Source: an uncultured Clostridia bacterium (GTDB taxonomy: Bacteria; Bacillota; Clostridia; Oscillospirales; Acutalibacteraceae). From it: a stretch of DNA of 53,843 nucleotides. Each line of letters starts with the position of its first letter. The stretch's first letter is position 1. A program made the translations under genes and the position numbers. Location of the stretch: the NCBI GenBank assembly GCA_944376655.1, contig CALWDJ010000014.1:1-53843 (forward strand), in the 5' to 3' direction. Shown here in pieces: positions 1 to 7,245 of this stretch. The notes under the pieces were generated by a model, which worked only from the letters and a program-made list of their open reading frames with translations, was not told the origin of the DNA and did not search any database.

Positions 1-87
1 AATAGACCGAGGGCTTGACCTATTACTTTTCGTTCCTCTTCTTCGCTTTCTTTGTTCGGTTTTTTAGGTGCGAGTAATTATGTTTTT

Positions 88-118
88 AAAGGCAATCGGT
101 TATCCGGTTGCTTTTTTG
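88..118 (+). terminator. Rho-independent terminator at the window start
   Basis: GCAATCGG (92-99) pairs with CCGGTTGC (104-111), with one G-T wobble and a TTAT loop, and a run of six T follows. It probably ends a gene lying left of the window. I see no coding signal in bases 1-87. Confidence 0.7.
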
Positions 119-123
119 TTTGC

Positions 124-152
124 TTGCTTTTTGCGGTAAAAAATTTTATAAT
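124..152 (+). promoter_or_regulatory. Sigma-A type promoter
   Basis: TTGCTT (124-129), a 17-base spacer and a perfect TATAAT (147-152). It lies just after the terminator and 75 bases before the small membrane protein gene, so it probably drives that gene and perhaps the accessory operon behind it. Confidence 0.55.
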
Positions 153-226
153 AATTCTGAAAAGAGACAGATTCAACCTGTAAAGCCGTTTCCGGATTTA
201 ACGGCACAGGTTTTACGGAGGGACAA

Positions 227-403
227 ATGAAAAAGCTGCTGTTAATTACTGCGATAGCTTTCGGATTTATAGGGTTTTCAGGCACGGGTTATGTTATTTA
301 TACCGGCGGAGAGGCAAATCCGGGTTACGGAATAATTCCCATGCTTTTCTGCATTATTTGCGTACAAGGGTACAGAAGCCTTAAAAACCGTGACAGCAAA
401 TAA
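227..403 (+). CDS. Small two-segment membrane protein, unknown function
   Basis: This 58-residue protein is too short for many gene finders, but it has a good ribosome binding site (ACGGAGGG, 215-222) just before its ATG. It has two hydrophobic stretches, about residues 3-26 and 36-47, separated by a short polar turn rich in Gly, Glu and Asn, and it ends in a basic tail (RSLKNRDSK). It should therefore sit in the membrane as a hairpin. I recognise no family. It is the first gene after the promoter at 124-152 and lies 39 bases before the GrpB fusion gene on the same strand, so the two could share a transcript. Confidence 0.6.
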   Translation: MKKLLLITAIAFGFIGFSGTGYVIYTGGEANPGYGIIPMLFCIICVQGYRSLKNRDSK

Positions 404-442
404 TTACTGCTTAATAGATCAAAAAGTAAAGGCGGAAAACAT

Positions 443-1324
443 ATGCTGGGATTAAAGCGTGGAACAGTCAAATTATATGACCACGAAAAGGAATGGGATG
501 CAGAGGCGCTAAATACCATAGAGCGACTTAAAAAGATACTGGGAGAGAGCGCAAAGGATATACAGCACGTCGGAAGCACAGCAGTCCCTTCTATAAAGGC
601 AAAGCCGATTATTGATATTGCGGTTGCCGCCGATAGTTTTGAAGATATATTAGCCCGCAAAGAGCAGCTTGAAAAAAGCGGTTTTTATTACCGTCCTGGT
701 GCGCAGGCGTCTTTGAGGGGTCAGCTTTTATTCGCCTGCGGAAGCTATTATGACGGCATCGGCGATATGCAGACCCATTTTATCCATGTTGTCAAGACAA
801 ACAGTATGGACTGGATAAATTACATCAATTTCAGGGATTATCTTATCAGCACTCCGCAGGCGGCAAAGGATTATGAAAAATTAAAAATGTCGCTTGCAAA
901 GCAGGCTCCGGAAGACAGCGGCAGGGAAAAATATCTGAAGGGCAAACACGATTTTATTGTTTATACGCTCAGAAAAGCGCTTGTAAAATCCTATCTCGGG
1001 AAAAACGTCACCATAAAAATCGACCGCCCGATAGGGTACGTCCATAAAAAGAAGGATTATACGCTTACATATTCGGTAAATTACGGATATATCCCAGGCA
1101 TTTTAGGCGGCGACGGCGAGGAGCTTGACGTTTATTTGTTAGGCGTTGATACTCAGGTGTCTGAATTCACCGGAAAAATAATCGGAATTATCCATCGGCA
1201 CAACGATGTTGAGGACAAGCTGGTAATGGCGCCGGAGGAAATGAGCTTTACGGCGGAACAAATTGCTGACGCTGTCAGGTTTCAGGAACAGTATTATGAG
1301 AGCGAAGCAGAAGCCTTGTCATAA
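443..1324 (+). CDS. GrpB-family protein fused to an inorganic-pyrophosphatase-like domain
   Basis: Two domains are visible in 293 residues. Residues 1-180 match the GrpB/UPF0157 family, which has a nucleotidyltransferase fold; HVGSTAVPS (42-50) and KPIIDIAV (54-61) are its diagnostic strings. Residues 190-293 look like a compact class I inorganic pyrophosphatase: NYGYIPG (213-219) and GDGEELDV (223-230) resemble the family's YGYIP and acidic metal-binding signature, although the usual third Asp is Glu here. A nucleotidyl transfer that releases pyrophosphate, coupled to its hydrolysis in the same chain, is an attractive inference, but no substrate is known. The start has an AAAGGCGG binding site. 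It opens the accessory operon; DUF1848 follows after 30 bases. Confidence 0.8.
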   Translation: MLGLKRGTVKLYDHEKEWDAEALNTIERLKKILGESAKDIQHVGSTAVPSIKAKPIIDIAVAADSFEDILARKEQLEKSGFYYRPGAQASLRGQLLFACGSYYDGIGDMQTHFIHVVKTNSMDWINYINFRDYLISTPQAAKDYEKLKMSLAKQAPEDSGREKYLKGKHDFIVYTLRKALVKSYLGKNVTIKIDRPIGYVHKKKDYTLTYSVNYGYIPGILGGDGEELDVYLLGVDTQVSEFTGKIIGIIHRHNDVEDKLVMAPEEMSFTAEQIADAVRFQEQYYESEAEALS

Positions 1325-1354
1325 CAAAGGAAAACGCAGTCCGGAGGTGGTATA

Positions 1355-2293
1355 ATGATAATCAGTGCGAGCCGCAGAACCGACATTCCGGCGCATTATT
1401 CTGAGTGGTTTTTTGAACGGCTTAAATCCGGTTACGTCTATGTCAGGAATCCGGTAAATCCCCGACAGATAAGCGAGGTATCGTTGTCTCCTGACACGGT
1501 GGACGGCATTGTTTTCTGGACAAAGAATCCCTTGCCTATGCTTGAGAACATTCAGAAACTTCGGGACTATACTTTTTATTTTCAGTTTACGCTTACTTCC
1601 TACGGCTCTGATATAGAAAGAAACGTTCCGTCAAAAAGTGAGATTGTCATACCCGCATTTCGGGAGTTATCTGCGCTTATCGGGAAAGAGCGTGTGGTAT
1701 GGCGGTATGACCCGATTCTTTTAAGCGATAAATACACGTTACAGTATCATTTGAAATATTTCCGGGAGCTTTGTTCAAGGCTTGCCGGATATACCGAAAA
1801 ATGCACAGTCAGCTTTTTAGATGTTTATAAAAAAATCGAGCGAAATCTTTCGCCTCTCGGCATAAGACCGCCGGAGAGAACAGAAACGGAAGAACTGGCG
1901 GCAGGCTTTGCGGAAATTGCCTTTGAAAACGGTATTTATATTGATACCTGCGCCGAGGCGGTTGATTTAAGCAGATACGGCATAGGACACGCCACATGCG
2001 TAGACCGTGAGCGGCTTGAACGCATAGGCGGTTACAGGCTTAATGCGGAGCGTGACAAAAATCAGCGTGCCGCCTGCGGCTGTGTTTCAAGCGTGGACAT
2101 AGGTGCGTACAATACCTGTCCCAACGGCTGCGCTTACTGCTACGCGAACATAAATCACACGCTTGCCGCCTGTCGACGTGCCGGACATAATCCGGCGTCG
2201 CCCCTGCTTTGCGGCGAGGTGCGCCCGGCTGATATTATAAAACCGAGAGAAGCAAAATCTTTAAAGAGCAGTCAGATGAATTTTTTTGATTAA
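1355..2293 (+). CDS. DUF1848 family protein with a radical-SAM-like Cys cluster
   Basis: This 312-residue protein matches DUF1848 at its opening (IISASRRTDIPAHY), at FWTKNP (54-59) and at WRYDPIL (116-122). The family is uncharacterised. Near the C-terminus, C255-x3-C259-x2-C262 (CPNGCAYC) has the spacing that holds the [4Fe-4S] cluster in radical SAM enzymes, with more Cys at 241 and 243. The cluster normally sits near the N-terminus, so this would be an unusual arrangement; iron-sulfur binding is an inference. An ideal GGAGGTGG site precedes the ATG. The APH-type kinase gene starts 14 bases after the stop. Confidence 0.8.
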   Translation: MIISASRRTDIPAHYSEWFFERLKSGYVYVRNPVNPRQISEVSLSPDTVDGIVFWTKNPLPMLENIQKLRDYTFYFQFTLTSYGSDIERNVPSKSEIVIPAFRELSALIGKERVVWRYDPILLSDKYTLQYHLKYFRELCSRLAGYTEKCTVSFLDVYKKIERNLSPLGIRPPERTETEELAAGFAEIAFENGIYIDTCAEAVDLSRYGIGHATCVDRERLERIGGYRLNAERDKNQRAACGCVSSVDIGAYNTCPNGCAYCYANINHTLAACRRAGHNPASPLLCGEVRPADIIKPREAKSLKSSQMNFFD

Positions 2294-2307
2294 AGGAGCG
2301 GCGCGGT

Positions 2308-3183
2308 ATGAGGTTTTTAACTAAAAACCTTATTGACAAAGGCTGGTCAAGGGATAAAAAGTACTGTGTGACCGATGAAAACGGTACACGGTATCTTCTG
2401 CGCGTTTCGGATATTTCTGAATATGACGCTAAAAAAGCCGAGTTTGAGATGATGAGACAGGTGTCGGCGCTCGGCGTGCCTATGTGTCAGCCGATTGAGT
2501 TCGGGGTCTGTGATGAAGGTGTTTTTTCGCTCCAAAGCTGGATTGACGGCGACGACGCGGAAGAAATTATTCCCGCGCTTTCGGATACCGAGCAGTATGT
2601 ATACGGCTTGGAAGCGGGACGGATACTCAAAAAAATTCATTCCATGCCGGCTCCGGCAATGAAAGAGGACTGGGAAGCCCGCTTCAATCGTAAAATGGAT
2701 TACAAAATTCAGAAATATAATGAATGCCCTATCAAATATGAGAACGGGCAGGCGTTTATAGACTACATAAATGAAAACCGCCGTTTGCTCAAGAATAGAC
2801 CACAGAGTTATCAGCACGGCGACTACCATATCGGTAATATGATGATCGGCAGGGACAAAAAGCTGTATATTATAGATTTTAACCGCAATGATTTCGGAGA
2901 CCCGTGGGAAGAATTTAACCGTATTGTATGGTGTGCGCAGAAATCTTCGCTTTTTGCGTCCGGAATGGTAAACGCGTATTTTGAGAATAATGTCCCCTTG
3001 GAGTTTTGGAAACTGCTCGCACTCTATATCAGCAGTAATACGCTTTCCTCCGTTCCCTGGGCAATTCCCTTTGGAGAAGAACAGATAGGGGTAATGGTCG
3101 ATCAGGCGAAAGAGGTACTTGAATGGTATGAAAATATGAAAAATCCTGTGCCGGCTTGGTATAAAGGAGTTGTTGAACTATGA
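2308..3183 (+). CDS. APH-type phosphotransferase (aminoglycoside/choline kinase fold)
   Basis: This 291-residue protein has the protein-kinase-like fold of the APH family. The catalytic loop HGDYHIGN (170-177) holds the base Asp172 and Asn177, and IIDFNRNDFGDP (188-199) holds the metal-binding Asp. Lys/Glu residues of an N-lobe (about 18-50) precede them. Members phosphorylate aminoglycosides, choline, fructosamine or other small alcohols with ATP. Nothing here identifies the substrate, and clostridial homologues of this type are often called resistance genes without proof. It overlaps the next gene by four bases (ATGA), so the two are translationally coupled within the accessory operon. Confidence 0.8.
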   Translation: MRFLTKNLIDKGWSRDKKYCVTDENGTRYLLRVSDISEYDAKKAEFEMMRQVSALGVPMCQPIEFGVCDEGVFSLQSWIDGDDAEEIIPALSDTEQYVYGLEAGRILKKIHSMPAPAMKEDWEARFNRKMDYKIQKYNECPIKYENGQAFIDYINENRRLLKNRPQSYQHGDYHIGNMMIGRDKKLYIIDFNRNDFGDPWEEFNRIVWCAQKSSLFASGMVNAYFENNVPLEFWKLLALYISSNTLSSVPWAIPFGEEQIGVMVDQAKEVLEWYENMKNPVPAWYKGVVEL

Positions 3184-3737
3184 CCTTTTATCACGGCAGT
3201 CCTGCCGGAGGACTGAAAGAGCTTAAACCGTTTCTGTCGGAGCACGGAAAACCTTATGTGTATTTTGCGGGTAATCCGTCAGTCGCTCTTTTATATGCGG
3301 TAAAGCCTGTGTCCAAACCTTTCAGCTTTTATCCTTACGGATTCGATAACGACGGCAGTGTGGTTTATTCCGAATACTATGAAAACGCCTTTTATGATTT
3401 ATATAAAGGCAAATCGGGATATTTGTATGAGTGCGATGATTTAAAAAATGCAGAAAAAACCACACAGATAAACTGCGCTTACACGATAACCGAACCGGTA
3501 AAGGTTGACAGAGTAACTATGATACCCGACTTATATGTGTTTTTCAAAAAACAGGAGCAAAAAGGGCTGTTCAGGGTAAAACCGAGAAATGAAATTTCCG
3601 GCAAAGAAATGGATTTTGTCTATAATGAATTAAAAAAAGATATTAAAAAAAACGGTTTGAAAAATCTGCCGGAGCACCCGATGAGCGTTTTTATACAAAA
3701 GCATTTTCCGTCTGTATGGGGAGAGGAAAAGGGTTGA
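3180..3737 (+). CDS. Unknown protein, possible ADP-ribosyltransferase-like N-terminus
   Basis: I do not firmly recognise this 185-residue soluble protein. Its N-terminus reads FYHGSP followed by a Gly/Leu-rich turn, then VYFAGNP and LYA. That order, a YHGS-like NAD-binding strand followed by an aromatic strand, recalls small ADP-ribosyltransferase folds such as Arr or KptA, but the likeness is only by eye. The C-terminal half is Lys-rich and polar, without membrane segments. It starts inside the stop of the kinase gene (ATGA overlap) and ends 3 bases before the YdcF-like gene, so it is clearly an operon member. Confidence 0.6.
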   Translation: MTFYHGSPAGGLKELKPFLSEHGKPYVYFAGNPSVALLYAVKPVSKPFSFYPYGFDNDGSVVYSEYYENAFYDLYKGKSGYLYECDDLKNAEKTTQINCAYTITEPVKVDRVTMIPDLYVFFKKQEQKGLFRVKPRNEISGKEMDFVYNELKKDIKKNGLKNLPEHPMSVFIQKHFPSVWGEEKG

Positions 3738-3740
3738 ATT

Positions 3741-4340
3741 ATGACAAACCGAATTATAACAGACATTTCAAACTACATTTTTGTAACTGATACGCCTGCA
3801 AAGTCAGATGCGATATTTTTGCCCGGAGGCTCTCATCCGGCACAGCCGGAATATGCCGCCGAGCTTTATAAAAAAGGCTTAGCGAAGTGGATAATCCCTT
3901 CAGGCGGGGTAAGCGTAAAAAGAGATTCCTGGCCCGGAGTGCGTGAAAAGGCGGATATCTACACGGGTAATTATAAATCGGACTGCGAGTTTTTCACAGA
4001 TGTTCTGCAAAAAAACGGAGTGCCTGCGTCAGCGATTATCGGCGAAGACCGGTCGGGTCACACGAGAGATAACGCTTTTATGTCCCGAACGGCTGTTGAT
4101 AAAAGCGGCATAAAAATTAGAACCGCAATGATTGTATGCAAGGCTTTTCATGCCCGCCGCTGTCTTATGCTCTGGCAGATGGCATTTCCGGACGTGCGCT
4201 TTATCGTGTGTCCGGTACATTGTTTTAATATTACTAAAGAAAATTGGTTTACCACCGAGCAGGGTATTGACCGCGTGCTCGGTGAGCTGTCCCGCTGCGG
4301 AAATCAGTTCGTGGCGGAGATTAAGGAGTATATGCTGTGA
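3741..4340 (+). CDS. YdcF/SanA-like DUF218 family protein
   Basis: This 199-residue protein fits the DUF218 (YdcF/ElyC/SanA) family in order: an N-terminal strand ending FLPGGS (about 27-32), a second strand with PSGG (about 53-56), the SGHTRDNA motif (about 110-117) and KAFHARRC (about 134-141), which corresponds to the family's conserved His/Arg segment. There is no signal peptide or membrane anchor, so it resembles cytosolic YdcF rather than envelope SanA. YdcF binds S-adenosylmethionine in E. coli, but its reaction is unknown. The stop overlaps the GTG start of the methyltransferase fusion (GTGA). Confidence 0.75.
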   Translation: MTNRIITDISNYIFVTDTPAKSDAIFLPGGSHPAQPEYAAELYKKGLAKWIIPSGGVSVKRDSWPGVREKADIYTGNYKSDCEFFTDVLQKNGVPASAIIGEDRSGHTRDNAFMSRTAVDKSGIKIRTAMIVCKAFHARRCLMLWQMAFPDVRFIVCPVHCFNITKENWFTTEQGIDRVLGELSRCGNQFVAEIKEYML

Positions 4341-5398
4341 AAGAACAAATTGAAAATTACATCGATAAAAATTTATCCGGCGAAATGAAGCGGACCGCAT
4401 TAGCATTTGTTGATTACCTGAAGAAAAACGGTCTGACATTTTACAGAGATACCTGTGATTGCTGGAAAGAAAAAATTTATTATTGGGTGAAGTTCGGAGA
4501 AGAATGCGTCTGTTTTATTGCGATTAAAGACCCCGATGAGCCGGAAAACTTCTGGACAGTCTGGTCAGACGAATGTGCCGCATATGAAAGCGAAACTGTC
4601 GGAGATGATGTTAAAGTCGTCGGCTGGAGTCACGTTGACTTCTGCGGAAACTGCGGCTCGTGTGGGGGCGGCAGGGAAAAAGTGATTTTCGGCAGGCGTT
4701 TCCCGGGTGTATGCGGATGTACTTTCAGAATTGACAATGCTGTTGAGACAGATCTGCCATTCCTTAAAGAAATGGCAGACTTGCGAATCAAAGAACTTAT
4801 GAATAATAATGTCATTGAGCACTACGACCGACTGATTGACGAAAACAACGACCCGGTGCGTGATTCTCAGCCGCTGCGTGAGTATATGGACAAATGGGAC
4901 GGGCAGGAATTTATTGATGAAATGGAGCTTGATAAAGCAAAATCTGTGCTTGAAGTCGGAGTGGGGACAGGCAGGCTGGCAGTACGCGTGGCGCCGCTTT
5001 GCGGCAAGTTTTGCGGCATTGATATTTCGCCGAAGACCGTTGAGAAGGCAAAAGAAAATTTAGCCGTGTATAAAAACGCAACGCTTGTCTGCGGCGATTT
5101 TTTAAATTTCCGCTTTGACCGCTCTTTTGACGTAATATATTCCTCCCTTACCTTTATGCATATTAAGGACAAGCGGGGAGCAGTAAACAAAATCGCCCGC
5201 CTTCTGAATTACGGCGGCAGATTTATTCTTTCGCTTGATAAAAACAAAAGCGAATTTATCGACACCGACACAAGCCGGATAAAAATATATCCCGATGATC
5301 CGGATACTCTGGAAGAATATATAAAAGCCGCCGGTCTCACAGCTTTGCGGCGTTACGAAACAGAGCACGCCTTCATAATCGTATCGGCAAAGCATTAA
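4337..5398 (+). CDS. Cys-rich domain fused to a class I SAM methyltransferase
   Basis: This 353-residue fusion starts with GTG, with AAGGAG ten bases upstream. Residues 1-135 form a domain seen as a stand-alone unknown protein in Clostridia; it carries the striking Cys cluster CGNCGSCGGG (103-112) and CGC (126-128), suitable for metal or disulfide binding. Residues 150-353 are a Rossmann methyltransferase: VLEVGVGTG (194-202) is motif I for S-adenosylmethionine, then an acidic GIDIS strand, a CGDFLNF strand and the FDVIYSS post-motif. The methyl acceptor cannot be read from sequence. It is the last gene of the accessory operon and is followed by a strong hairpin. Confidence 0.8.
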   Translation: MKEQIENYIDKNLSGEMKRTALAFVDYLKKNGLTFYRDTCDCWKEKIYYWVKFGEECVCFIAIKDPDEPENFWTVWSDECAAYESETVGDDVKVVGWSHVDFCGNCGSCGGGREKVIFGRRFPGVCGCTFRIDNAVETDLPFLKEMADLRIKELMNNNVIEHYDRLIDENNDPVRDSQPLREYMDKWDGQEFIDEMELDKAKSVLEVGVGTGRLAVRVAPLCGKFCGIDISPKTVEKAKENLAVYKNATLVCGDFLNFRFDRSFDVIYSSLTFMHIKDKRGAVNKIARLLNYGGRFILSLDKNKSEFIDTDTSRIKIYPDDPDTLEEYIKAAGLTALRRYETEHAFIIVSAKH

Positions 5399-5436
5399 AA
5401 TGTGGTCACAGCCGTTAAGGCTGTGACCACATTGGT
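5395..5436. terminator. Perfect 13-bp hairpin, probably a two-way terminator
   Basis: TGTGGTCACAGCC (5401-5413) pairs perfectly with GGCTGTGACCACA (5419-5431) around a five-base GTTAA loop. AAAA lies just left of it, which gives a T-run for reverse-strand transcripts from the PPC-domain gene; the right side is less T-rich. It separates two converging genes. Confidence 0.65.
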
Positions 5437-5525
5437 CTGTTGCTTATGCCGGAAATTTCCGCTATTAAAAGACGCTTTTTCTTTTCCCGGGCAAAGCGCC
5501 GCGCGGAGCGGAGAACCTTTTAAGG

Positions 5526-5945
5526 TCAGAACTTGAACAGATTAAGCCCGATTTTCTCGCTGAACGCCCTGCCGACGCTTCCGTCAATTATCCTGATAAT
5601 AATCTCGGCGGTGGCGCTTACAGCGGCGCGGTTGAGGTGGCCGCCCGATACTCTGCCGTTTTCGTCGCCCGCCGAGAAATGCAGGTGCAGGTAGGGCTCG
5701 CCGTCCTTCCTTGTGAGCGTGCCCGAGAGGGAGACTATCTCGTATGCACCGTTTAAGGTATTTGAGCGGTATTCCTTTGTAACGGTGTTATAGACGCCCA
5801 CGGTAAAGCTGTCTACCGCACCTATCCCCGAAATTTCCGCGAGAGCTATGTTTTCCGCCCTCGCGGCGGCGGTAATGCTTTCACAGATTTCCTCGGGCGG
5901 GTCAAGCCGCAGGACCAGTGTGTCCCCGAAGCGTTTGTATTCCAT
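5526..5945 (-). CDS. PPC/DUF296 domain DNA-binding-like protein
   Basis: A 139-residue single-domain protein of the PPC (DUF296) family. Diagnostic parts are the opening KRFGDTLVLRLDPPEEI, then GIGAVDSFTVGVYN, and LHLHFSAGDENG (about 90-101), which carries the conserved His pair and acidic residues at the trimer cleft. Plant relatives are fused to AT-hooks and bind DNA; the bacterial stand-alone forms are trimers of unknown role. AAGGAG lies well placed upstream of the ATG. It stands alone on the reverse strand and converges on the accessory operon. Confidence 0.8.
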   Translation of the reverse strand: MEYKRFGDTLVLRLDPPEEICESITAAARAENIALAEISGIGAVDSFTVGVYNTVTKEYRSNTLNGAYEIVSLSGTLTRKDGEPYLHLHFSAGDENGRVSGGHLNRAAVSATAEIIIRIIDGSVGRAFSEKIGLNLFKF

Positions 5946-6175
5946 ATGAAAAACTCCTTTTTACCTGCGGCAGGCGCCGCAGTGCTGACGCGGCCGGCGG
6001 AACATATCCGCGCACGCCTGCCGCCGTATATTACAAGCATAACACACCGTCCGCTTTTGCGCAAGTAAAACGCCCGTCACAAAGATAAAAACACTCGCTT
6101 TTTATAGGCGGAAAGCCGTTTCCGCGGCAGGACTCCGGTTTCTTAAAACCGTTTCCGGCGGTGACGGCGTGTATG

Positions 6176-6204
6176 TTGACAAACCGCCGGCAAGAGGTTA
6201 TAAT
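6176..6204 (+). promoter_or_regulatory. Perfect-consensus sigma-A promoter
   Basis: TTGACA (6176-6181), exactly 17 bases, TATAAT (6199-6204). Transcription should begin near 6211, about 100 bases before the HAD gene. The leader contains two hairpins. Confidence 0.8.
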
Positions 6205-6225
6205 TTCAGATGAGAACGGGAGAAT

Positions 6226-6262
6226 GGCAAAAGAGGGCGCGACAGCTCTTTTTTGCCTTTTT
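6226..6262 (+). terminator. Attenuator-like terminator in the HAD gene leader
   Basis: GGCAAAAGAG (6226-6235) pairs with CTCTTTTTTGCC (6246-6257), with two extra T in the right arm, and TTTTT follows. It starts only about 15 bases after the expected transcription start. A second element, the 18-base perfect palindrome AAAGCCGCGCGCGGCTTT (6271-6288), follows. Most transcripts could stop here unless something intervenes. Confidence 0.55.
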
Positions 6263-6313
6263 GTATGTGTAAAGCCGCGCGCGGCTTTGTAATTTTCAGA
6301 ACGGAGCGCCGAA

Positions 6314-7114
6314 ATGAAAAAGCAAGAAATTTTGAGAAAAATAAAGCTGTTTCTTTTTGATATGGACGGAACGCTGTATATTGGCGACAGGCTGTTTGAT
6401 TTCACGCCGCGGCTGCTTGATACGATAAAGCGGAACGGGGGAAGATATATGTTTCTTACAAATAATTCCTCCAAAAGCGTGAACGATTACATAAAAAAGC
6501 TCGGCGGAATGGGCATTAAAGCCGATTGTGACGATTTTCTCACCTCGTCACAGGCTACGGCGTATCTGCTAAGGCGCGATTATCCCGGGAAAACGCTGTA
6601 TGTGTGCGGCACGCGCTCGCTTGAGGAGGAGCTTGAAAAGGAAGGCTTTTCCCTGACCTGCGACACCTCTCGCGCCGAATGTATAGTTATGGGATACGAT
6701 ACGGAGCTTACTTATCAGAAGCTGTATGATGTGTCGTATATGCTCTCGACCCGCGATATACCGTATATTGCCACAAATCCCGACTATGTCTGCCCGACCG
6801 AGTTCGGCAGCGTGCCCGACTGCGGAAGCATATGCGATATGATATTCAACGCGACCGGCAAGCGTCCTGAGGTGGTAGGTAAGCCGCAGCCGCTTATGCC
6901 GCTGCTCGCGATGGAGCGCGCCGGCTGTAAGCCCTGCGAAACCGCCGTAATAGGCGACAGGATATATACCGATGTAAAAAGCGGAATAAACGCCGGAGCG
7001 GTAAGCGTGCTGGTCATGAGCGGGGAAACCACACCCGAAATTCTCGCTGAATCGGATATTAAACCCGATATCGTTCTATCCTCCTGCGCCGAACTTCTGA
7101 ACCCCGGCGGCTGA
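6314..7114 (+). CDS. HAD-IIA family hydrolase (NagD/p-nitrophenyl phosphatase type)
   Basis: This 266-residue protein is a HAD phosphatase with a class IIA cap. Motif I is FDMDGTLY with nucleophile Asp16 and acid/base Asp18, motif II is LTNNSS (48-53), motif III includes the Lys of GKPQP (189-193), and motif IV is VIGDRIYTD (212-220). The capping domain lies between motifs II and III, which defines the IIA class. Relatives remove phosphate from sugar phosphates, nucleotides or phosphoglycolate in the cytosol. The start follows a weak CGGAGCG site. It is probably a single-gene unit under the strong promoter and leader hairpins just upstream. Confidence 0.88.
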   Translation: MKKQEILRKIKLFLFDMDGTLYIGDRLFDFTPRLLDTIKRNGGRYMFLTNNSSKSVNDYIKKLGGMGIKADCDDFLTSSQATAYLLRRDYPGKTLYVCGTRSLEEELEKEGFSLTCDTSRAECIVMGYDTELTYQKLYDVSYMLSTRDIPYIATNPDYVCPTEFGSVPDCGSICDMIFNATGKRPEVVGKPQPLMPLLAMERAGCKPCETAVIGDRIYTDVKSGINAGAVSVLVMSGETTPEILAESDIKPDIVLSSCAELLNPGG

Positions 7115-7171
7115 CAGGCGGACAGTCATCCGGCGAAAAAGCAAAACTGCACATTTTCGTAAAATGAATGA

Positions 7172-7200
7172 TTGATATATGTGACGAGGCTTAATATAAT
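7172..7200 (+). promoter_or_regulatory. Sigma-A promoter of the glycosidase gene
   Basis: TTGATA (7172-7177), 17 bases, TATAAT (7195-7200). The start codon of the GH78-like gene lies 45 bases downstream. Confidence 0.75.
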
Positions 7201-7245
7201 TTTCCCGTAATAAAAAACACCTGCGAACGAAAGGATCAAAGCGCC

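Noticed and set aside
5432-5525. Possible second terminator for the PPC gene
   Set aside because: The pairing CGCTTT/AAAGCG is short with a long loop; the hairpin at 5401-5431 is far better.
6210-6272. 20-codon possible leader peptide before the HAD gene
   Set aside because: It starts at the expected transcript start with no ribosome binding site; probably chance.
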